Positions 34,721 to 41,765 of a DNA stretch of 43,326 nt are shown in pieces. Where the stretch lies: assembly GCA_003141715.1 (NCBI GenBank), contig PLNF01000033.1, positions 18,222 through 61,547 of the forward strand, read 5' to 3'. Position 1 is the stretch's first letter; every line of letters begins with the position of its first letter. Source of the stretch: Bacteroidales bacterium. Its GTDB lineage: Bacteria > Bacteroidota > Bacteroidia > Bacteroidales > VadinHA17. The translations under genes and the position numbers were made by a program. The notes beneath the pieces are model-generated. The model saw nothing but the letters and a program-made list of their open reading frames with translations. It was not told the origin of the DNA and made no database searches.

Positions 34721-35794
34721 ATGAGCCTCAAGAAAATCGGATCAATAGAGGGTTCGCCCCTTATAAAGGTAGCTGCATTAATAATCATTTTTGCGGGAGT
34801 GATTTATGCAAAATCGATCATCACTCCCTTTTTACTTGCGCTTTTCATAAGCATCATTTGTGAACAGCCCATTTCCTGGCTTGAGAAAAAGAGGATACCC
34901 AAATGGTTTGCACTTATTATTGTAATATTGGGATTGATTTTTCTTTTTTCCGGATTTGCTTTCCTGATAGGAGGAGCAATATCATCCTTTTCAGGCAATC
35001 TTTCAAAATATGAATCTACACTTACAACTATAAGCGACTCATTTATTAAGTTTTTAAATGAGAAAGGTTTAAAGATCCCTCAAGATCAGATAATTAATAT
35101 TGTTCAACCGGCAAAGATCCTGGAATTTACTGCAAGCGCTTTGAATAAACTGTTCAATATGATGGGAACTACTTTCCTTATTTTCCTTATCATTTTATTT
35201 ACTCTTATGGAATTCGGGAGTTTTTCCGTTAAAGCAAAAGCAATTCTGATTGGATCGGATAAATCCACTTCATATTTTTCTGCCATTCTACAAAATATAC
35301 GTCACTACCTTGGGATAAAAACCCTGATATGTTTATTAACAGGAATACTTGTTTATACGGCATTATTGATAATTGGGGTTGACTATCCTCTCCTATGGGC
35401 ATTGATTGCAGGTCTGATGAATTATATTCCGAATATTGGATCTATCATCGCCGCGGTTCCAGCTGTTCTCTTTGCCCTGATACAACTCGGGTTAAGTGGT
35501 GCGTTATGGACTCTGGGCTCGTTTATGCTGGTCAATAATGTTCTTGGAAACTTTGTTGAACCCAGGATCATGGGAAAAGGTTTAGGCTTGTCAACACTGA
35601 TTGTGTTCCTGTCTCTTCTGTTCTGGGGATTTATATTGGGACCAGTTGGTATGTTTCTGTCAGTTCCTTTCACCATGACTATTAAAATCATCCTGGAACA
35701 GAATGATAAAACAAAATGGCTAGCGATACTTTTGGGAACACCTGATGAAGCTAAAACTTATCTGCAACATAAAGAACTGATTGAAAAGGAATAA
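34721..35794 (+). CDS. AI-2E family transporter (PerM-like)
   Basis: A 357-aa inner membrane protein with about eight helices, from VAALIIIFAGVIYAKSIITPF to the C-terminal GFILGPVGMFLSVPFTM. The DYPLLWALIAGLMNYIPNIGSIIAAVPA and NNVLGNFVEPRIMGKGLGLS segments are family signatures. Members include TqsA (export of AI-2) and sodium/proton antiporters, so the name does not fix the substrate. The gene stands alone after the aldo/keto reductase; a GCCTGG/CCAGGC hairpin without a T-run lies between them (34650-34671). Confidence 0.9.
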   Translation: MSLKKIGSIEGSPLIKVAALIIIFAGVIYAKSIITPFLLALFISIICEQPISWLEKKRIPKWFALIIVILGLIFLFSGFAFLIGGAISSFSGNLSKYESTLTTISDSFIKFLNEKGLKIPQDQIINIVQPAKILEFTASALNKLFNMMGTTFLIFLIILFTLMEFGSFSVKAKAILIGSDKSTSYFSAILQNIRHYLGIKTLICLLTGILVYTALLIIGVDYPLLWALIAGLMNYIPNIGSIIAAVPAVLFALIQLGLSGALWTLGSFMLVNNVLGNFVEPRIMGKGLGLSTLIVFLSLLFWGFILGPVGMFLSVPFTMTIKIILEQNDKTKWLAILLGTPDEAKTYLQHKELIEKE

Positions 35795-35826
35795 CATAAT
35801 AAATCACATCTGAAGGAGGATTGAGG

Positions 35827-35898
35827 ATGGAAAAAGGTGCTCCGTTTGGTCTCTTTTTCTTTAAATCAAACACACAAAGCACAACACATCACTCTTGA
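35827..35898 (+). CDS. Possible 23-codon small ORF with strong ribosome binding site
   Basis: The ATG at 35827 follows AAGGAGG (35813-35819) and reads MEKGAPFGLFFFKSNTQSTT then HHS and stop. A canonical Shine-Dalgarno before such a short frame is unusual here, but the product matches nothing I know and the frame could be chance. The remainder of the 35795-36168 gap is AT-rich with nothing else I can name apart from a GGCCA/TGGCC inverted pair around 36096-36122. Confidence 0.25.
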   Translation: MEKGAPFGLFFFKSNTQSTTHHS

Positions 35899-36168
35899 AA
35901 ATATGTGAATTATGTAATCTTTTTCTAAAGTTATATAACATTTTTCAGAATAAAGATTTTCACCTTTGCAGTGTAATATTTAGTATTTATGGATAAGACG
36001 TTGATTTTGATCATATAAGACTGGATTATACTGATTTCTTAAGGTTGGAGTTAATGGCTTTACGTTAAGTTATTTATGAAAATTGTAATTTCATTGGCCA
36101 GATGTAATCAATGTATTTGGCCTTTGCAAATATTAATAGTAATAATAATAAACCAAAAAAATTAAATT

Positions 36169-36549
36169 ATGAAAAAAACATTTTTTGTTCTGGTATTCGT
36201 AATTGCAGCTCTGGTTGTTAATGCACAGGCCAAAGATACAACTGCAACCCAGAAAAAGTCCACCACTACGACAAAGTCCACCACGACCACAGTCACAAAT
36301 GAGAAATCCATCCGTACTGTCGTCAAGGTAACTGAGCTTCAGAAAGCTATAACTGACAATGTTGCTAAAGATTATGTCGGTTTTACTATTAAAGGAGCAA
36401 CAAGCGTTACACTAAATAACAATGTCACCTATGAGGTAGTTATTGTTAAAGGGACCGCCACTGAGACTCTTGTTTATGACAAAGATGGAATGTTTGTTAA
36501 GAAACTTCCTCAAACTGCTGTTAAGCATCAAGCTCCAAAGAAAAAATAA
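36169..36549 (+). CDS. Small exported protein, PepSY-like fold possible
   Basis: A 126-aa exported protein: signal peptide MKKTFFVLVFVIAALVVNAQA, a Thr/Lys-rich linker (about 25-45) made of codon-level repeats of KST and TTT, and a compact domain of about 75 residues (VTELQKAITDNVAKDYVGFT, TYEVVIVKGTATETLVYDKD) resembling the PepSY-like/BLIP-like periplasmic proteins of Bacteroidota. The C-terminus is basic (HQAPKKK). Function unknown. A clean terminator follows at 36574-36603, so it is a single-gene unit. Confidence 0.75.
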   Translation: MKKTFFVLVFVIAALVVNAQAKDTTATQKKSTTTTKSTTTTVTNEKSIRTVVKVTELQKAITDNVAKDYVGFTIKGATSVTLNNNVTYEVVIVKGTATETLVYDKDGMFVKKLPQTAVKHQAPKKK

Positions 36550-36573
36550 CGGATAAAGTTGATGAATCATTTG

Positions 36574-36603
36574 AAAAACGGTGCTATGAGGCACCGTTTT
36601 TCA
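36574..36603 (+). terminator. Intrinsic terminator, two-way
   Basis: GAAAAACGGTGC - TATGAG - GCACCGTTTTTC forms a perfect 12-bp stem with a T-run on each strand. It ends the 36169-36549 gene and, in reverse, could end transcription of the convergent OYE-type gene. Confidence 0.9.
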
Positions 36604-36640
36604 TTTTAAGATAAGGTTAAAGATGTTCGGGTTGCTCTCT

Positions 36641-37672
36641 TTATGTTACATCCACACCCAGTTCCCATGCGGCAAGCAACGGGAAATAAGGGCTTCTCAG
36701 TAACTCCCTGGCCAAAAACACAAGATCGGCCTTTTCTTCCTGAAGAATTGATTCGGCCTGCCTGGCGGTAGTTATAAATCCCACTGTTCCAGTCAATATT
36801 CCTATTTTTCGCACTGCTTCGGAGAATGGAACCTGGTAGCCTGGACCGACTGGTATTTTGGCATTATATACATTACCACCTGAAGAGCAATCTATCAGAT
36901 CAACACCCATGTCTTTTAGTTTGTAAGCCAGTTTTACACTTTCTTCCATAGTCCATCCTCCTTCTGTCCAGTCAGTTGCAGAGATGCGGACAAAAAGTGG
37001 ATTTTCAGCCGGCCACACCGATTTAACAGCATCGATGACCTGTTGCAATAAACGGGTGCGATTCTCAAAAGAACCGCCATACTCATCAGTACGCTGATTG
37101 CTGAGGGGAGATAGAAATTCATGCAACAGGTACCCATGTGCGCTATGAATTTCAACTACTTTAAAACCGGCAACCCGGGCCCGTCCGGCGGCTGCTTTAA
37201 AATCGGAAATCACCTTACAGATACCTTCTTTGTTCAATGATTCAGGTGCCCTGTCTCCGGCAATGAACGGTATATCGCCTGGGGCAACGGTTTGCCATCC
37301 GCCGTGTTTTTCATCGAGCTGTTTTCCGTCTTCCTGGGGCACTGCACACGAAGCTTTTCTTCCTGCATGAGCAAGCTGGATTCCCGCAATGGCGCCCTGT
37401 AGATGTATAAAGTTGACAATCCTGCTTAACCCGTGGATATGCTCATCGTTCCAGAGACCAATATCGCCGGGAGTGATCCGTCCTTCCGGTGAAACAGCTG
37501 TCGCCTCTGTAATAATCAGTCCAGTACCACCTACAGCCCTGCTTCCAAGGTGTACCATGTGCCAATCATTGGTAAAACCGTCTATTGCCTTATACTGGCA
37601 CATCGGCGACATTACTATCCTGTTTTTTAAAGTGATATTCTTTATGATCAAAGTTGAAAACAGTTTTGACAT
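36641..37672 (-). CDS. OYE-type NADPH:flavin oxidoreductase (YqjM-like)
   Basis: A 343-aa FMN-dependent ene-reductase of the YqjM class. Cys25 in MSPMCQY is the redox-sensing Cys of this class, QLAHAGRKA binds the phosphate and flavin, and HSAHGYLLHEFLSPLSNQRTDEYGG carries the substrate His pair. It reduces activated C=C bonds and some nitro groups. The ATG at 37672 is chosen because a TACCTTTG -7 box lies at 37713-37706, over the more upstream candidate start at 37708. Single-gene unit; it faces a decayed nitroreductase gene about 400 bases away. Confidence 0.92.
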   Translation of the reverse strand: MSKLFSTLIIKNITLKNRIVMSPMCQYKAIDGFTNDWHMVHLGSRAVGGTGLIITEATAVSPEGRITPGDIGLWNDEHIHGLSRIVNFIHLQGAIAGIQLAHAGRKASCAVPQEDGKQLDEKHGGWQTVAPGDIPFIAGDRAPESLNKEGICKVISDFKAAAGRARVAGFKVVEIHSAHGYLLHEFLSPLSNQRTDEYGGSFENRTRLLQQVIDAVKSVWPAENPLFVRISATDWTEGGWTMEESVKLAYKLKDMGVDLIDCSSGGNVYNAKIPVGPGYQVPFSEAVRKIGILTGTVGFITTARQAESILQEEKADLVFLARELLRSPYFPLLAAWELGVDVT

Positions 37673-37705
37673 AATGGAGAAATATTTTTTTGCATTGTTT
37701 ACTTC

Positions 37706-37713
37706 CAAAGGTA
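37706..37713 (-). promoter_or_regulatory. Candidate -7 box for the OYE-type gene
   Basis: TACCTTTG on the minus strand is a full match to TAnnTTTG; it covers the alternative start at 37708 and so decides the gene start in favour of 37672. Confidence 0.6.
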
Positions 37714-37857
37714 AGGTTTAAAATTGTTTTAAATCCAAAGAATTAAAAGTCATACCGACTTGTAACCACACCTGGCGCATAAATAGTTCATTGCAAATGA
37801 TCAGCAGAAAGGCAAAAGAATCTGACTGTACATTTTCATCTGTTAACGAATGATTTC

Positions 37858-38091
37858 ATGGCCATTAAAATAGTTAATGAATATATGGCCAAAGCTCTTA
37901 AAACTGAGAAGAAAATTGTTAACGATGTCTTAAATGATGTAAATACTGAAGTTTATAACGGAGTTGATGTAAAGAAGGTAGGCAATAATAAAAAATCGTT
38001 AATTGGTTATCTGATAAAATACGTAGCTAAGAATAATATAGAATTTTATAGACATCCTTGGCATTGTTCAAGGGATGGTATACTGGTATAA
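37858..38091 (+). CDS. Doubtful 77-aa ORF
   Basis: Reads MAIKIVNEYMAKALKTEKKI and onward, Lys/Asn/Val-rich, ending over the break point of the nitroreductase stump. No known motif, no Shine-Dalgarno. The segment 37714-38084 otherwise holds only an ACCTGGCGCATAAA (37770-37783) shared with 41500. It may be a fragment left by the same rearrangement that truncated the nitroreductase, or chance. Confidence 0.2.
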   Translation: MAIKIVNEYMAKALKTEKKIVNDVLNDVNTEVYNGVDVKKVGNNKKSLIGYLIKYVAKNNIEFYRHPWHCSRDGILV

Positions 38092-38230
38092 TTTCAAATG
38101 GTTGTAAGCCCGATGATGAGGGCGCTAAGTGGGCTGCTTCTAATATTGCATTTACATTATCCTGAGAAACGGCCTGGCCATTCATTTTTTTAGTGGCATA
38201 TCGCCACTTTAAAGCATTTAATAATTCCAT
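38085..38230 (-). pseudogene. Nitroreductase N-terminal fragment
   Basis: From the ATG at 38230: MELLNALKWRYATKKMNGQA, AVSQDNVNAILEAAHLAP and SSSGLQPFEII, then similarity stops. This is the first ~48 residues of an NAD(P)H-dependent FMN nitroreductase (NfsB-type: the Arg of KWRYATK and the SSxGLQPF loop bind FMN). The remaining ~150 residues are missing, so the protein cannot bind flavin fully. The frame stays open to 38027 with unrelated sequence. It lies upstream of, and divergent from, a MarR gene, a common pairing. Confidence 0.8.
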
Positions 38231-38312
38231 GTTTTCTAATTTATAAGTATCAAATATTTGGCTGAACACGTGCTAATAAAGTTGAGAAATTTGTGTCATT
38301 TATTTACCAATG

Positions 38313-38453
38313 GTGGGAAAGCCGGTGACCGTGACCACCTTTGGCCGGAGTTAAATACATATCAATTAATAATTTTCACCAAAGATATGAATATTGCCGT
38401 AATGTGGTCAATTTATTCCGGCCAAAGATGGTCACAGTTCCTGGTTTTTCCAC
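38313..38453. mobile_element. 141-bp inverted-repeat-ended element, copy A (MITE-like)
   Basis: About 44-bp imperfect terminal inverted repeats: the left end begins GTGGGAAAGCCGG and contains GTGACCACCTTTGGCCGG; the right end, read inward on the other strand, begins GTGGAAAAACCAGG and contains GTGACCATCTTTGGCCGG. The 50-base middle is AT-rich and non-coding. A second copy of the same length lies at 42961-43101. No transposase is encoded, so it would move only in trans. No clear target duplication is visible. Confidence 0.75.
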
Positions 38454-38505
38454 CCTTAAATGGATACTAATAAAATAATTGTTGCATATGTCAACTAAAT
38501 TGTTT

Positions 38506-38513
38506 TATCTTCG
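38506..38513 (+). promoter_or_regulatory. Candidate -7 box for the MarR gene
   Basis: TATCTTCG (seven of eight to TAnnTTTG), with a TTG about 21 bases upstream, ends 19 bases before the ATG at 38533. It supports that ATG over a TTG at 38479. Confidence 0.45.
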
Positions 38514-38532
38514 TGCCGTATTAAATAAAAAA

Positions 38533-38973
38533 ATGGAAAAGCAGCGGTTCCCTTTTGGAATGATAATAGGAAGAATGATGCATGAAATGGGTCGTGTGTT
38601 TAAAAAACGTGCTAATGAGCAAGCGGAAATCAAGATTCCTAATGAACAATTTGCACTCCTATATGCGATAAGCTTGAAAGAAGATGATGTAATACAAAAA
38701 GATATGGCTGAAGTAATGAGGAAAGATAAATCAGGAATACTGAGATTAATTGACTCATTGGAAGAAAAAGAATTGATCTCGAGAGTTGCTGATACAAAAG
38801 ATAGGCGAAAAAATTGTCTGATGGTCACGAAAAAAGGAAAAGAAGTAATAGAACAGTATTTGAAATTAATGTCTGAATTGATGGAGCAACTTCAACAAGG
38901 GCTTACTGCCTCTGAGATGAATACTTTTTATAAAGTAGCAGATCACATTAAAAGCAACGCAGAAAAACTATAA
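38533..38973 (+). CDS. MarR family transcriptional regulator
   Basis: A 146-aa winged-helix regulator of the MarR family (MEKQRFPFGMIIGRMMHEMG start). The winged helix spans about 45-105: IPNEQFALLYAISLKEDDVIQ, KDMAEVMRKDKSGILRLIDSLEEKELISRV and the wing DTKDRRKNCLMVTKKGKE. Homologues often repress an adjacent nitroreductase or reductase gene in response to phenolic or oxidative ligands. Here the divergent nitroreductase is reduced to a 5' fragment, so the regulator has lost its probable local target. It may still control the OYE-type reductase nearby (inference). Confidence 0.88.
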   Translation: MEKQRFPFGMIIGRMMHEMGRVFKKRANEQAEIKIPNEQFALLYAISLKEDDVIQKDMAEVMRKDKSGILRLIDSLEEKELISRVADTKDRRKNCLMVTKKGKEVIEQYLKLMSELMEQLQQGLTASEMNTFYKVADHIKSNAEKL

Positions 38974-39140
38974 TATTTTTTTAATCAGATAGTTGATATA
39001 GTCAATAATTGATACTATAAATCCTTATAGGAATGACAAAGAAAATAGTATCTGATAATTTGAAAAATGCATTCCCCGAAAAGATCTATAATCATATTAA
39101 TACACTATAATTTTAAATTTTAATTATTAAAAATAAGAAT

Positions 39141-39923
39141 ATGAAAAAATTTATTGTAATATCATTTTTGTTAGCAAGTTCAGTGGTTTTTGCATTAGCT
39201 CAATCATCATCGGACAAGAATGTATCCAAACTTACATTAGGTGCTTTTGGTGGTTTAAATATTCCAAAACTCACTGGTGGAAGTGGCAATCCATTAAGCG
39301 AAGGTTGGTCATCGCGTGCAGGAGGAGCGGGCGGTTTGACTTTTACATTGAATACCAGCACACACTTTGCCTGGAGTGCAGATCTCCTCTATTCAAGTGA
39401 AGGAGGACAACGGAATGGAATGCAGGCGTTGGATGGCTCTTCTTTTAATCCCCAAGTCCCTACAGGAACTTATTTTTATGCGGACTATAAAAATGAATCC
39501 ATCCTGAATTATTTAGAAGTGCCAGTAATGGCGAAATATTCTTTTTCGCTGAATAAATCATCCAGGTTGTATCTGGATCTTGGCCCTTATGTTGGTTTCT
39601 TGTTGAATGCAAAACAAAAAACAAGTGGATCAAGCGTCGTTTATGCAGATCCAGCAGGAACACAAGCAGTTTCTGTTGATCCCCAAACAGGTCAGGTATT
39701 TCCAGCGTCGTTTGAAGCCAATACAGATATAACTAATCAAATCCATTCTGTAAACTTTGGAATAACTGGTGGTATAGGTATTTCCCAAACCGTTGGGTTT
39801 GGTGAAGTCATTTTGAATTTTCGTGGAGCCTATGGATTGACTAATATCCAAAAGTATTCAAAAGACGGGAAAAATCAAACAGGCAATTTGTTAATATCAC
39901 TGGGATATTCAATTCCTCTGTAA
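39141..39923 (+). CDS. PorT-like outer-membrane beta-barrel protein
   Basis: A 260-aa outer-membrane protein: signal peptide MKKFIVISFLLASSVVFALAQ, then alternating hydrophobic strands ending in a final aromatic-rich strand (ISLGYSIPL at the C-terminus). Segments such as LTLGAFGGLNIPKLTGGSGN, FAWSADLLYSSEGGQRNG, NYLEVPVMAKYSF and YLDLGPYVGFLLNAKQ match the eight-strand OMP_b-brl_2/PorT family of Bacteroidota. Role unknown; many serve as porins or envelope-stress proteins. It follows a MarR gene by 167 bases of AT-rich sequence. Confidence 0.85.
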   Translation: MKKFIVISFLLASSVVFALAQSSSDKNVSKLTLGAFGGLNIPKLTGGSGNPLSEGWSSRAGGAGGLTFTLNTSTHFAWSADLLYSSEGGQRNGMQALDGSSFNPQVPTGTYFYADYKNESILNYLEVPVMAKYSFSLNKSSRLYLDLGPYVGFLLNAKQKTSGSSVVYADPAGTQAVSVDPQTGQVFPASFEANTDITNQIHSVNFGITGGIGISQTVGFGEVILNFRGAYGLTNIQKYSKDGKNQTGNLLISLGYSIPL

Positions 39924-40078
39924 TTCTTCTATTATAGTCTTAAGAGATATCCTTTTTTGATACTTGGATCAGTTAGTAATTCTGGCACGACTAAGTATTT
40001 AAAGGATTGTGTATTATGTGCCGCTCATTTTAACTTAATATTTAAATAATTAAATCTTTAAAGATTGTAAATATTATT

Positions 40079-41200
40079 ATGACAATGACCGTAAAACCTA
40101 AATCAATTATCAAATATATTGGGCTATGCTTATGCTTAAGCACAGGAGTGATAAATGCACAAATACTTCAGGATACGACCTCTTTGAACCTGGTTAAGAA
40201 AGATATTGATTACATTTATAATCTGCAATTCAATAATGCCCGTGAAGTTCACTCAGAGATCAGCCGGTTATATCCCGAACATCCGGTGGGCTTCCTTCTG
40301 GATGGAATGATAAAATACTGGGAGAATTATCCTATGCTTTCCTCTACTCCCGCCCGTGATTCCTTTGAATCAGACATGAACCAAAGTATCTTATTAAGTG
40401 AAAAAAATAAAAACTCTGCGAATGAAGCTGAATATTTACTTGCTGATTTGTGTGCAAGAGGATTGCTTTTAACATTTTATTCTGACAACGATCTCTCCAG
40501 GGAGGTCATACCTCTTACAACAAGCACTTACAAGTATTTGAGACGTTCTTTTGATTATGCATCAAACTGTTCAGATTTAAATTATTTTACCGGAGTATAT
40601 AATTATTATCGTGAGGCCTATCCTAAAGCATATCCCCTTTACAAGCCTATTGCATTATTATTTCCTGGAGGAAACATTAAAATTGGATTAAAACAGTTGC
40701 AGACAGCTGCCAAAAACTCCGTTTTGTTAAGAGCAGAATCATATTTTTTACTTGCATATATTTATTTAAATTTTGAAAATAACTATCCCGAGGCTATATT
40801 TTACTCTAAGTCTCTTCATGATCTATACCCTGACAATGTTCTATATCTGGCATTATACATAAAAACCCTTTTACTCATTAAACAGTACGATATAGCTGAA
40901 AAACTTATTAGAGCTTTACAGGATGAAAAAGGTAATGGATATTTTACAGCACAGATTAATATCTTCAAAGGCATTCTGCAGGAGAAAAGATACCTTGATA
41001 ATAATCTGGCTCGGGAATATTATAAGAAAGGGATCAATGGCATTTCCAATTTTGGCGTGTATGGGAATGAATACGCAGCCTATGCTTATTATGGTCTGAG
41101 CCGCATCAGTAAGGCCAACGGGGAAAAGCATAGTGGCAAAATTTACCGAAAAAAGGCTATGGAGCTGGCTGATTTCAAAAAGATTAATTTTGATAAATAA
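40079..41200 (+). CDS. Exported TPR-type protein, unknown function
   Basis: A 373-aa protein with a signal peptide (IIKYIGLCLCLSTGVINA, about 9-27) and helical repeats that look like degenerate TPR units: NAREVHSEISRLYPEHPVGF, GIKQLQTAAKNS-like GLKQLQTAAKNSVLLRAES, YPEAIFYSKSLHDLYPDNVL, ARE-YYKKGINGI and YAAYAYYGLSRISKANGEKH. The alternation of Tyr, Leu and Ala is typical of a tetratricopeptide solenoid. A periplasmic scaffold role is likely; no enzyme motif. ATGs at 40079 and 40085 are both possible. Confidence 0.7.
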   Translation: MTMTVKPKSIIKYIGLCLCLSTGVINAQILQDTTSLNLVKKDIDYIYNLQFNNAREVHSEISRLYPEHPVGFLLDGMIKYWENYPMLSSTPARDSFESDMNQSILLSEKNKNSANEAEYLLADLCARGLLLTFYSDNDLSREVIPLTTSTYKYLRRSFDYASNCSDLNYFTGVYNYYREAYPKAYPLYKPIALLFPGGNIKIGLKQLQTAAKNSVLLRAESYFLLAYIYLNFENNYPEAIFYSKSLHDLYPDNVLYLALYIKTLLLIKQYDIAEKLIRALQDEKGNGYFTAQINIFKGILQEKRYLDNNLAREYYKKGINGISNFGVYGNEYAAYAYYGLSRISKANGEKHSGKIYRKKAMELADFKKINFDK

Positions 41201-41510
41201 CCTCCTTCAGGTGGTCCTTCAGTCCCAATTCATCGGAAAATAATTTATAAGATATTTTGAAAAGCTGAACATTTTGCTTATGCTGTAGAATATTTTGAAT
41301 CAACCGTTTGCCTGTTTTGCTCTCCCAATAAAGGTCCTAAATGCCAATGCTGATTCAAAACTTTTATTGATACAAAGCCTACCTAATCTGCCACCCAGAA
41401 GAATTTATATTGATGAGAAATTTAAATATAAGACATATTTTATGTAAATCTTTTTTGGAATGGAAGGAATTCATTAAAATACACCAATACCTGGCGTAAA
41501 CCTGGCGCAT
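41201..41510. other. Gene-free stretch downstream of the TPR gene
   Basis: No gene seen. AT-rich, no long ORF. Near its end the sequence CCTGGCGTAAACCTGGCGCAT (41491-41510) contains a partial tandem copy of the ACCTGGCGCATAAA also found at 37770-37783. It leads directly into the terminator hairpin at 41511-41543. Confidence 0.4.
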
Positions 41511-41543
41511 AAAAAAACCCGCCGTCGCTAAAGCTATGGCGGG
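41511..41543 (-). terminator. Terminator hairpin below a tRNA-end fragment, copy 3
   Basis: CCCGCC (41518-41523) pairs with GGCGGG (41538-41543) and an A7 tract precedes it, which is a T-run on the minus strand. It lies 6 bases from a GTGGGCCCAGCTGG tRNA-end fragment (41549-41562), the same order as at 43122-43190 and 43276-43326. Confidence 0.7.
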
Positions 41544-41548
41544 CGAAG

Positions 41549-41562
41549 GTGGGCCCAGCTGG
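41549..41562 (-). repeat. tRNA-3'-end fragment, short
   Basis: GTGGGCCCAGCTGG is identical to the last bases of the tRNA at the right edge (acceptor strand TGGGCCC and T-stem CCAGC on the minus strand) but its T-loop is missing (next bases CAGATAAA). Third and shortest copy of the repeat. Confidence 0.6.
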
Positions 41563-41584
41563 CAGATAAAACACCACGCTTTTT

Positions 41585-41699
41585 AGGTCAGAATTTAATC
41601 AGACATTAAAATGTTGCTTTTTTAATGTTTGACGGTCAAATCGACCTAGTTTTTAAGGTCAGAATTTGAGTAAACATTAAAATGAGGTCTTTTTAATGT
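41585..41699. repeat. Tandem operator-like palindromes upstream of fic
   Basis: Two direct units start with AGGTCAGAATTT at 41585 and 41656, a 71-base period. Each contains an inverted repeat: ACATTAAAA at 41603-41611 and 41674-41682, and TTTTAATGT ending at 41628 and 41699. The arms are separated by about 8 bases. The second palindrome's right arm runs into a TTTG at 41699-41702 and a TAATTTTG at 41719-41726 follows, so it overlaps the promoter. This is the layout of an autoregulatory operator. Confidence 0.7.
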
Positions 41700-41718
41700 T
41701 TGGTGAGTTAAAAATTCG

Positions 41719-41726
41719 TAATTTTG
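41719..41726 (+). promoter_or_regulatory. Candidate fic promoter -7 box
   Basis: TAATTTTG is a full match to TAnnTTTG, 40 bases upstream of the ATG at 41766. A TTTG (41699-41702) lies 16 bases further upstream as a possible -33 box. Confidence 0.6.
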
Positions 41727-41765
41727 AGATCAAAATATAGGTAACCATTAAATATTAATTGAGCA

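Noticed and set aside
38258-38470. 70-aa ORF on the plus strand
   Set aside because: It spans mobile-element copy A, including both inverted ends, so it is not a gene.
41585-41765. CRISPR array upstream of fic
   Set aside because: Only two units with a 71-base period and no spacer/repeat structure; palindromes fit operators instead.
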